Assembly (NCBI GenBank): GCA_003024985.2
Contig: PXIH01S0000034.1
DNA length: 12,464 nucleotides
Direction: 5' to 3' (one strand)
Source: Euperipatoides rowelli
Taxonomy: Eukaryota > Onychophora > Udeonychophora > Euonychophora > Peripatopsidae
In this document: one piece after another, positions 1-7,447 of the stretch
Numbering within the stretch: the first letter of the stretch is position 1
Layout of the letters: every line of letters starts with the position of its first letter
The notes under the pieces: generated by a model
Seen by the model: the letters and a program-made list of their open reading frames with translations, nothing else
What the model was told of the DNA's origin: nothing
Database searches by the model: none
Made by a program: the position numbers and the translations under genes

Positions 1-756
1 GGGGGGGGGGCTGAGGGTCAGCAATCGCCGACCAGTCAACCCTAAATTTACACCTAACCTTTCCAACACTGAACTGAAATTTGCTTGTCTTTTTTTTAAA
101 AATTATATTAGGGGTAACTTTATTTCAAAATTCACAAACATAGCAATAAATACAAAAAGTAATTCAATTTGAATAATCAAGAATCCTAGCCCAGAATCGA
201 ATGTGGATTCAAGTATCAATTATTAAACATTATACAGAGATTACCTATAAAGCTTATATATATATACATTGTAAATTTGTTAATATAATAAAATAATAAC
301 TATTTACTAAATCAATCACTAACCAAAATTAGATTACTATTAACGTTAAAAATGATTAAGATTAGGTTAAAGCTAAGTCAAATAGTTTATTTAGGTAAGG
401 TACTGGACAATTTCTATATCTATTAGTTCTTATGTAAAATTGATGTAATTTGTTAGCATTTCTAGTGTCTCTATGAGTGTAATCTACATTTCTTGGTGAG
501 CAGTATACAGGTATTGCTTAAAAACAATTTTTGCGAATCTAATAGCAATATTTTTCCTTCTGAAAACTAAATCATCAATATTCAGCATCAGGAGTGCTTC
601 AGCATAAGTTGAGTAATTATTTCCTAATATTTTTACAGCTCTGATTTGCACTGCTTCAATTTTTCATATATGCTTGATGGTAATAGCTCCCCCCCCCCCC
701 CATACCTCACAGCAATATTCCAAGACAGGAATTGATACAAAAAAATCAGCTTTTAG

Positions 757-1296
757 CTAATTCATTTTATAAATGATGTGAAACCTTTTTGATGCTTTCT
801 TTATTATCTCATCAATATGTATGTCCCACTTAAGATTATTCTGAATATGTACTAATATTTTGCATGAGGACTTCATAACTAATTGATGTTGATCAACACC
901 TATACTGATAGGTTGCTTCTCTTTGGTGAAGCTATGGTGTATTAAGCATGACTTTGCTGGATTAAAAATCATTTCTTTTTCTTTAGCATCTTCTGACACA
1001 ATACTGAGATTTTTCTGTAGTAATGCAATAAGATCATTATTTGTTCCTGCACATACAATTGATAAATCATCAATGTATTTAATTGGGTCAGGAGTGGCCC
1101 TTGCAATACCACTGGATAATATAACAAACAACAGAGAACTAAGAATGGATCCCTGTGGTATGCCATTATCAAATGAGTATATTATACTATCTTTGGAAAA
1201 TGGAATATTTATTATATGATTTCTCATAAAAAGATAAGATGTCAGCCACTTAACCAGTTTTGGAGATGGGTTCATTTCCAGCAATGATTCAATAAG
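757..1296 (-). pseudogene. Reverse transcriptase palm segment with YIDD motif
   Basis: This is the longest intact piece of the LINE RT, about 180 codons. It contains ESLLEMNPSPKLVKWLTSYL, the GIPQGS block (near 1144-1165), IKYIDDLSIVCAG, and KWDIHIDEIIKKASKRFHI, which is the usual '...I..KASKRL..L' segment after the palm. The open frame extends to 1332, but 1297-1332 belongs to the inserted element, so the apparent Met start inside it is an artefact. It ends at a stop just after KMN, and coding similarity continues in another frame. Confidence 0.88.
1289..1296. repeat. Target-site duplication, left copy (TCAATAAG)
   Basis: Identical to 1629-1636. Together they bracket the 332-bp hAT-type element and mark the insertion point within the RT reading frame. 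Confidence 0.9.
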
Positions 1297-1628
1297 CAGT
1301 GGTGGATCTAGACATTTTTGTTTGGGGGGCAAAGTTGGTTTCTGACGCCCTCAATTTCTGTGGATGTTCTTTCAAACAAAAAAATTTGAGAAGTTTTTTT
1401 ATTTATTGGTTATATGGACATTTTGGTATCCATTAATTCAAATGTAAATAATTTGAGAAGCTTTTTTTTTTTTTTTTAGTTAAGCGCCCTTGACTACATG
1501 TGTTTATTTCTTAATATAAAAAACTTAATACAGTATATACTGTATAATTTTTTAACTTCAAGACCCTTTTGCTGCCCCCCTGATGTGATGCCAGGGACAT
1601 TTGCCCCCACCCCCTATATTCAGCACTG
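1297..1628. mobile_element. hAT-type MITE, 332 bp, inserted in the LINE
   Basis: Both ends start CAGTG: the left end reads CAGTGGTGGATCTAG and the right end, reverse-complemented, CAGTGCTGAATATAG (12 of 15 identical). Sub-terminal G-rich/C-rich blocks mirror each other (GGGGGGCAAAG against GGGGGCAAATG). The flanks carry a perfect 8-bp duplication TCAATAAG at 1289-1296 and 1629-1636, the length typical of hAT elements. There is no coding capacity. A perfect 18-bp palindrome (1528-1545) lies inside. Confidence 0.9.
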
Positions 1629-1636
1629 TCAATAAG
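1629..1636. repeat. Target-site duplication, right copy (TCAATAAG)
   Basis: Perfect 8-bp match to 1289-1296, directly abutting the CAGTG terminus of the inserted element. Confidence 0.9.
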
Positions 1637-1905
1637 TGCGTTATGTTGAACCAAATTGAACGCTTTAGTGAAATCAGTAACTATGGTTGCTGCTCTGATA
1701 TTTTTCTTTTCAACGGGTTTAAGAGTAGCCTACTATTTATCATGAGAGTTAAGTACTGTGCAGTACTTTTACCCGGGAATCCTCCAAAATGGCACTCATC
1801 AATACCAAGTTTGACTTCTGGAAATAAGAGTGAATATATACAGTATATATATATTTCACATATCTCTGCGAAATAAGGATTAAGGATCTTTGGTTTTAAG
1901 AACAT
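1629..1905 (-). pseudogene. Reverse transcriptase fingers and motif A segment
   Basis: Here the minus strand reads LLFPEVKLGIDECHFGGFPG followed by KSTAQYLTLMIN in one frame, then shifts frame to RAATIVTDFTKAFNLVQHNA. These match the '(Q)FGG.PG.ST' and 'D.SKAFD.V.H..LI' blocks of LINE RTs. One frameshift lies near 1695-1720. This segment continues directly into 1296 once the insertion and one target-site copy are disregarded, showing both pieces were a single gene. Nothing recognisable extends upstream of about 1905. Confidence 0.8.
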
Positions 1906-2225
1906 AAATCAATCCAAATATATTTCCTTTTAATAATTATCATTATCAGAATATCATTTCTATTTTGGCAAATAAATTAATTAATTTGTAATGTTAAAAG
2001 TTATAGCCAAGACACAGCACAAAAGTTTTTAACGTTGTGCTCAGACTCTTACTATTAAAAGGTTGTATAATGGGTTGATTCATTTTCGGCTAATTATAGT
2101 TATTTATTAACAGCAGAAGAGCATTATTAAAGGATTTTTTTAAAAATTAAATATTAGTTATTATATTAGTATAAAGCCAATATATTTAACTTATTATTTT
2201 TTTTAATTAGTTTTTTTTTTTTCAT

Positions 2226-2320
2226 TTATTTGGAGGGGGCAAGTAGGGGAGCTAAGTATATTTTGAGGAGGCTTTTAGCCCCCCCCCCCCTCCCATCTGG
2301 TGTCATCCCTGGATGCAATA
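2226..2320. mobile_element. One end of a second hAT-like non-autonomous element (partial)
   Basis: The segment has a GGAGGGGGCAAG block, a C12 run (2279-2290), then CATCTGGTGTCATCCCTGG. This resembles the right sub-terminal part of the 1297-1628 element (CCCCCCTGATG..GATGCCAGGG) in the same orientation. I could not find its other end or a target-site duplication, so the boundaries are rough. The 68-codon minus-strand frame through it (2226-2432) is not regarded as a gene. Confidence 0.45.
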
Positions 2321-2576
2321 CAACTTGAACTCTGTACAAAAAGGGTAAAGTAGCAACATTCAAAATCCTTAGATCAAACCCAGAACTAAAAAAAACGAAT
2401 TGAGATATTTTATGAAAAAAGTGCAAATCCACAGAATATAGCTGAGACAGGTGAATAATTCCTACTCAATATTTACAAACATGGATAAACCAAATCTTTG
2501 AATGATTTACACTGTGTAATGTACAACAAAATGGATAGCTTAAAAATGTAACCTAACCAAAAAATTGGCCTTTTGA

Positions 2577-2971
2577 ACTTGCCTCTTACCTCTGATGCAG
2601 CATGTCAGCACCCATAAGAATTTACCACCAAATACAATATTGGCTAGGAAACAAACTCTCACCAACAGATTGGGGATGGAGGAAAGCCAGATTGAGATTA
2701 TTGCCTATACGCCCTACATTGCCAGAAGTACCCAAAGAGTTAATTCACTTAATAAGTTGTAATTGCAAAACAGGATTAAAGACAAAAGTGCCAGTGCAAA
2801 AAGGAAGGCCTTCACTGTTCGATAATGTGTGGGGAATGCAAGAGAACATCATGTGAAAATGCTCCTTTCACAGACGATAATAGTGGTGAATCAGTTATTG
2901 ACTATGATGTATCCCAAGATTATGAGCCAGAAAAAGGATATGTTGAATTATGCAACTTTAAAAAAAAATAA
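2577..2971 (+). pseudogene. Frameshifted relic of a repeat-associated CXC-motif protein
   Basis: Three plus-strand frames chain together: LPLTSDAACQH (2580-2612); IYHQIQYWLGNKLSPTDWGW to ELIHLISCNCKTG (to about 2780); then, after a shift, QKCQCKKEGLHCSIMCGEC and CENAPFTDD, ending at stop 2969-2971. The Cys pattern CNCK...CQCKKEGLHC..MCGEC...SCEN resembles a tesmin/TSO1-like CXC motif. I recall the combination 'LPPTS.AA..H..R.Y.Q...WLGN..P...WGW...L..LI.C.CK' from many repetitive, transposon-linked invertebrate proteins, but I cannot name the element class. Two frameshifts make it a dead copy. CXC domains in general bind DNA; a DNA-binding role here is inference. Confidence 0.65.
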
Positions 2972-4320
2972 AACAAATTTCAAAAAATATCCTATGTACA
3001 GTAGGCTATTTGAAACTGGACGTTTGGTGGCAATTATCCATAGTGGCAGAAAATTCTCCAGGGGGATTTACAGGGACTTTTAGGATGTTGTTATAGAAGT
3101 TAATTGGAAACAGTGTGTCAAATTTCATTTTTATGCTAATTATGTTTAGGTCAAAACTTAAAATTCCTGGACTAATATTTTAACTTATCAGTTTCTCATG
3201 CTGTCACTATTTTTATCATTTTTATGAGAACACATACCTTTGCATTTTAATTAGCATCTGCCTTGCAAACTCAGGAACACCACAACACTAAATAACAATC
3301 TTTGATTGGATAATGGATGGGCTGCCAGAAGTTAATAAAAAATTATCAGAAACAATCAAAAAGGCTTGATTAGGTTTGAGGATATTGTTATTTATTGCCT
3401 ATTGGGAGTTAGGGTTAGTGTTGGGGCAAAGTTTAGGATTCAATAAATTTAAAAAAAGACTGCTGAGCAATTTTTTCTTAGAATAAGGAGTTCCTGAGAT
3501 TGTTCAGCAGATGCTAGTGGAATTTATCATTATTTAGGCCACATACAATACCAGTCCAGCTTATAGTACATCTTTCAATATGACTTCAAAATTATGATTA
3601 GTTACTAATGTAGTACTGTGAAATTATAGCCATGATTTCATAATTGCGAAAGAATCCCCATCCTATCTCAATCATGTATGGAATTTTCATCTCATCGTCT
3701 TCATTTCAGAAGGAGCAAATATAAAATAATTTGTCAATAATTTTCTAAATCATGAAGTAATGTATAAAATTTTGCAACACAATAAGCAAGAACGGTGCCT
3801 TTTTTTTTTATTTCACCATGAAATTTTCATAGGTGCTATTGTCAGTTTTTATTAATCTACAAAAAAAAGTAACAGTTTAACAAAATTTATAACAATAATA
3901 ATGTAATAAAGGAATATGTAAACAGTTTATTTATAAAATTTTCATAATTCTAGAATGATTACCGTACAGCAATTAGAAATATCAGGATGATCCCTTGACA
4001 TACTGTAGTACTGAACCAAAATAACCTAAACAAGATAGTTGTTTTTTTAATTATAAAATTTCTACTCTCTATGTCTTTTTTCTTTTTTTTTGGGGGGGTG
4101 GGGAATTACACCCCATTCAACATAATTTATTAACAACAACAAAAAAAAAAAGAACCTTTTTAACATCATTACAGGCAAAGAAAATCCATTTGTACATAAT
4201 TGAATTAGAAAGTACAGTAGGTATCGGACTTCAAAAAGACAATTTTGCATTAAAATTAGATAAAAACAAAGAAACTGAAAGAAAGTTAGCACTATATAAT
4301 TGTCAGTCAAACAAAGTTTG
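2972..4320. other. AT-rich stretch without a supported gene
   Basis: No splice-flanked or family-matching coding sequence was seen on either strand. Notable items are a T9G7 run followed by GTGGGG (4082-4102) that pairs weakly with ACACCCC at 4110-4116, an A12 run (4140-4151), and scattered TACAGTA/TACTGTA words. The 84-codon frame at 2829-3083 and the 82-codon minus frame at 4062-4310 are low-complexity chance frames. Confidence 0.5.
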
Positions 4321-4524
4321 TTAAGGCAAAATCACATTTTTAGCAGAAGACTTTTTTATTCTTAATGCATTCAATGCATGAGTTGGCCGAAATGTAGAGT
4401 CCTTGTTAGCCTGGTAATAAAGAAAGTGCATTCTCTTTATAGGGAAACAGATAACTCCACTCAAAGTTTGTGAAAACCAAATGACAATACAGACTTTGTA
4501 TGAAAACCAAATTATAAAGCAAAT
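4321..4524 (-). other. Unassigned 67-codon open frame with no usable start
   Basis: On the minus strand, stop-to-stop, this reads GVICFPIKRMHFLYYQANKD then STFRPTHALNALRIKKSS and ends NVILP. The second half has a more protein-like composition (Ala, Arg, Pro, Thr, Ser) than the surrounding AT-rich noise. The first Met is 36 residues from the end. No family was recognised, no strong acceptor is visible, and it may be chance or part of an old repeat. Confidence 0.2.
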
Positions 4525-4657
4525 TTACCAATGCAACTCTATTCTTTAAGACACGATTCACAATCTTTAATAATACTCATGATGCCATACTAGTAGATTA
4601 TACCCTTCCCTAATCCTGAATTTACAAGTTTTCCTTTTCAATAATCCAGTATTTCAG

Positions 4658-4753
4658 AGACCCACAAATACATTTCATCGTCCAAGTAGCAGTGGTCAAT
4701 CGCAAAATACAAATCCAGAAATGGTTAGCTGTTTGTATAACAACACTGAATAA
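4658..4753 (+). other. Candidate terminal exon (weak)
   Basis: A pyrimidine-rich acceptor (TTTTCCTTTTCAATAATCCAG then TATTTCAG) precedes 31 open codons beginning RPTNTFHRPSSSGQSQNTNP, ending at TAA 4751-4753. Composition is typical of a disordered tail and GC is above background. However, two minus-strand frames across the same bases are also open, no partner exon was found, and no family is recognised. Confidence 0.2.
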
Positions 4754-5176
4754 TCCATTGCACCACTTTGAAAATGATGAAAAATATGGCACCATAATTT
4801 GGACAAGACAGCAAATTTAGATAAAATCCAATAAAAACATGAAATCTCAATGAAAACTTCACCATTTATAATACAAAATAACACAAAAGACTTTCAAATT
4901 ATCATGTTAATCCATAAGTAACTGTATAATATCAAAGACACCCACAATAAATGTAGACAAAGTGAAAATCGTGACTATCCTTTTCAAGGAAATTTTGCAC
5001 TTTTCCTACTATCTATGTCTTTTAATCCTATTTAAATTATTAATTTTTAATATATATTTAAGGTAAAAAATATATAATTTAGCCTACTTTGCTATAATTA
5101 TAATGATGGGCAATTTTCTTGAAAATCATTTTTTTTTTGTGTGTGTGAATCGATATACAGTATATCAACAATTTTT

Positions 5177-5330
5177 TAAATTTCGATCAATCCTTTGAAT
5201 CAATTTTCTTAAATCGGTTAAATTTTTTTTTTTTTTTTTAAAAAGTATACTTTATTGTTTTTAAATATTTTGTATACCAAATGTACCACTTCAAATTATG
5301 AATTTTATTACATTAACTACCGTACCGGTA
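5177..5330 (+). repeat. Diverged direct repeat, copy 1
   Basis: It begins TAAATTTCGATCAATCCTTT followed by GAATCAATTTTCT. It continues through a poly-T tract, TATACTTTATTG, TTTGTATACCAAATG and AATTTTATTACATTAACTA. The same blocks recur in the same order about 316 bp downstream. Confidence 0.6.
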
Positions 5331-5492
5331 CTAATAATTTTAAGTGGAAAAAAAAACTATGCTTAAGTCCTTCAAATATACAGTAGTTGCAAATATATTT
5401 ATACAGTATATAAAAAAAACAATATAAAAACATTTACATGTTATGTATTAGCACACAAATTCATGTGTCATTTAAATATGGGTCCTCGTATT

Positions 5493-5645
5493 TAAATTTT
5501 GATCAATCTTTTGAATCAGTTTCTGCAAGTAATTTTTTTTTTAAATAGAAATATATAGGCTACTCTGTTTTTTTTTAACTATACTGTACAATCTTTGTAT
5601 CAAATGAATAATAACAATTATCAATTTTATAACAATAACTATCAT
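5493..5645 (+). repeat. Diverged direct repeat, copy 2
   Basis: It begins TAAATTTTGATCAATCTTTT followed by GAATCAGTTTCT. The later blocks TTTGTATCAAATG and AATTTTATAACAATAACTA match copy 1 in order and spacing. This suggests an old tandem duplication or two copies of one repeat family. Confidence 0.6.
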
Positions 5646-6173
5646 ACTGACTTTTATTGTATTTTGTTTCTTTGAAATTGAACTATAGAGGTCTATGGCC
5701 TAAATCTTTGATTGATGAAATTAAATCTTGATTTCCTTTAATTAATGACAGAACTCAACTGCTTCTTGTTAAAAGTCTCAAAATTAACTAAAAATATATT
5801 GTTTTTAAATTATTTAATACAGATTTTTTTTAAAAAATATGTTATATCAACATTCTAATGTTTTAAAATTTAGTAGTGAGACTGTGGGATTATAAAGCAT
5901 TATTCTGAATTGCATTGTTCTTTTTCTTTGTTCTGACATAATCCAAACACAAAAAGGATTTTGTTGAGATGCGGGTTTGAGCATGTAGTGTGTTGAATAA
6001 AGTTTTCGTTAAAAAAATATAGAAAAATTATAATATGAAATCAGTCGGTGGTTCGATTTCTGGTTGGAACCAAAAATATTTTAATTAAGTCTAATTATTG
6101 AATTCAAGTTTTTTTTTTTCCTCCCATTGGATATTATTTAAATGTATCATTTTCTGAAGACAAGAAAAGTTTC

Positions 6174-6362
6174 GAGGACGGTGCGCTTTTGTAGCCAGGA
6201 AGCTTTAAGGAATTTTGATAATTTTTTATAACAAATAAATAGATTAGACAATTACTTTCATTTTGGGATATGGAAGAACACTTCGTTGTCTATGGTTCAC
6301 CCTCGTTTTAGCAAAAACAGCCTCGTAAATAATCGTCTGGCTTCAAAAGCGTACCGTCCCTA
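6174..6362. mobile_element. Candidate 8-bp-TSD MITE with 23-nt inverted ends
   Basis: GC-rich arms at 6176-6198 and 6337-6359 are inverted copies (21 of 23 bases; GGACGGT.CGCTTTTG.AGCC) separated by 138 bases in otherwise AT-rich DNA. The immediate flanks AAAGTTTC (left) and AAAGGTTC (right) differ at one base, which would suit a hAT- or P-type 8-bp target duplication. Each arm also reads as a short similar peptide (FEDGALL; FRDGTLLKP), but the plus arm has a stop and I treat this as incidental. Confidence 0.5.
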
Positions 6363-7402
6363 AAGGTTCCAAAGCTGAAAATAAAAAAAGAAATTTTTAA
6401 TCTTCATCTAGTATTCTATAGCCTATCTTAATATATAATTGACTAAAGGTTTCCTCACCTTTTAAAAACTTGAGCATGTGCGACTTCAGTGTTGTAAATA
6501 AAAAACTAATTCAAAAAGAATCTTGATGCATGACGTCAGCAATTTTTATTTACCATTATTATTTATAAGTAAGTTTTCTCCCTCACTTTCCCCCCTCCCC
6601 CCCTCTTTTTTTTGTCAATAGGTATTATTTAAATTCACCAAATATAAAATATTAAGTAAAAAATTAAGCTTTTGGATTCAGAAATATTTGAATGCTTAAA
6701 AATTCACACAGGTTAGTGACCTGTAAAAGTACCTCTAGCTAACGATATCTCTCAGTTGCATTCATTTTTAGTGTTAGCCAATGTATTTAATTTTTTTAAC
6801 TCATTATTTTCCTAAATGGATAATTCGTCCAGTGGTTTTTTAAAACATTACAATAATGAATAAGACTGAAACCAAACGCTGATGCTTACAGTCAAATATG
6901 AAAAAAAATGCTCACTTCACACTGTATATTGGGATTAATCGATGCAGCACTTGTAACATAACTAGCTGATAGATATTTTAATTTTCTCCATGCTCTAAAA
7001 ATGTATGTAAATAAGAAAGGTTGATAAGCGGAAAAGACATACGGTACTTAACTGACAACCTAATCTAAGCCTGTATAACATTTTGTCTCCTGTTTTATAT
7101 TGTAGACTCAAGAGGTTAAAACTTGGAGTATACTGCATTATTATTTGATCTAGCTAATATAATTTACTTGAAGAAAAGTTTTAAGTTTTCAGGGTTTATT
7201 AAGTTGCTACTAGCAAATTAGGCAAATGCTAAGATTTTGCTCGAGTCGGTCATAATTAACCAAATGCTATGTATATTTTTTTAATGTAAATTCAATAAGG
7301 TGATAATTTCAGTGTTAAGATTGTCTAGCAAATTTTTATTTTTGCTAAAAAAAATTATAACATACGGTATCTGCCAAATTTATAATTTTGCTTTCTAACC
7401 AG
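6363..7402. other. Presumed NDRG intron or upstream sequence, no exon recognised
   Basis: I looked for the exon encoding the NDRG segment before MNPGN, which must end with two bases of a split codon. Acceptor-like sites exist (6680, 6892, 7105, 7191), but none opens a phase-compatible exon resembling NDRG. A C/T-rich tract lies at 6579-6615. Nothing else was recognised. Confidence 0.45.
6531..6538. promoter_or_regulatory. Perfect CRE palindrome TGACGTCA
   Basis: TGACGTCA is the full CREB/ATF consensus. It lies about 870 bp upstream of the first recognised NDRG exon, but the gene's start was not found, so any promoter role is unproven. A second perfect copy lies at 10341-10348. Confidence 0.35.
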
Positions 7403-7447
7403 CTTAAATAGTGATTTTACAATGTATTCTGGTATGAAAGAAATGAT
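7403..7447 (+). CDS. NDRG: NDRG exon a (45 nt)
   Basis: The acceptor is TTGCTTTCTAACCAG and the donor is GTGAGT at 7448. In the frame starting at 7404 it reads LNSDFTMYSGMKEM and ends with AT, which the T of the next exon completes to Ile. The length fits the NDRG stretch MNPGN...NAYNS exactly, though identity beyond the Asn is low. It is the weakest exon by similarity and strong by splice signals and phase. The upstream exon must end with two bases of a split codon. Confidence 0.7.

Larger units (their letters stand above)
88..1905 (-). mobile_element. Decayed CR1/L2-like non-LTR retrotransposon (5'-truncated LINE)
   Basis: The minus strand carries most of a reverse transcriptase in several frames. 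In protein order: FPEVKLGIDECHFGGFPGKS (fingers) and VTDFTKAFN (motif A, Asp codon 1673-1675) in 1629-1905; KLVKWLTSYL, DNGIPQGSILS and YIDDLS (catalytic Asp pair at 1066-1071) in 757-1296; then SIPVLEYCCEVWGG, a thumb-like IRAVKILGNNYSTYAEAL, and a C-terminal RTNRYRNCPVPYLNKLF ending at stop 362-364. Order and spacing are those of CR1/L2/jockey-type RTs. No endonuclease domain is seen. Frame changes occur near 756, at a C13 run (689-701, G run on the coding strand) and near 495. A minus-strand AATAAA (119-124) and an A-rich end (88-100) may be the 3' terminus. It is inactive and interrupted by a hAT-type insertion. Confidence 0.88.
4754..6173. other. AT-rich stretch without a supported gene
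   Basis: Very AT-rich, with many homopolymer A/T runs (for example T18 near 5223-5240). It contains the diverged direct duplication at about 5177-5330 and 5493-5645, and the near-palindrome GATATACAGTATATC (5152-5166). No coding frame with splice support was seen. Earlier exons of the NDRG gene could lie in this stretch or further upstream, but none was recognised. Confidence 0.5.

Noticed and set aside
969-1172. Minus-strand 67-codon frame
   Set aside because: It is a shadow of the RT frame on the same strand with no recognisable motifs.
923-1219. Plus-strand 98-codon frame
   Set aside because: It is antisense to the RT palm, including the YIDD region; the similarity and motifs lie on the minus strand.
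1601-1876. Plus-strand 91-codon frame
   Set aside because: It spans the hAT right end and the antisense of the RT fingers segment.
3405-3425. TTAGGGTTAG, telomere-like
   Set aside because: A single imperfect unit, not an array.
4062-4310. Minus-strand 82-codon frame
   Set aside because: It is Phe/Leu-rich low complexity from T runs, with no domain or splice support.
4696-4884. Minus-strand 62-codon frame
   Set aside because: No family resemblance; the composition is that expected from AT-rich DNA.
6040-6065. GGTTCGATTTC resembling a tRNA B box
   Set aside because: No matching acceptor stem, anticodon arm or A box could be laid out around it.
6681-6710. Possible 30-nt NDRG microexon reading IFECLKIHT, with acceptor GGATTCAG and donor GTTAGT
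   Set aside because: It ends in phase 1, while the next exon needs a phase-2 partner; similarity to the family is too slight.
6893-6952. Possible exon after GCTTACAG ending at GTAACA
   Set aside because: Its phases do not fit the 7403 exon and it does not resemble NDRG; the donor is weak.
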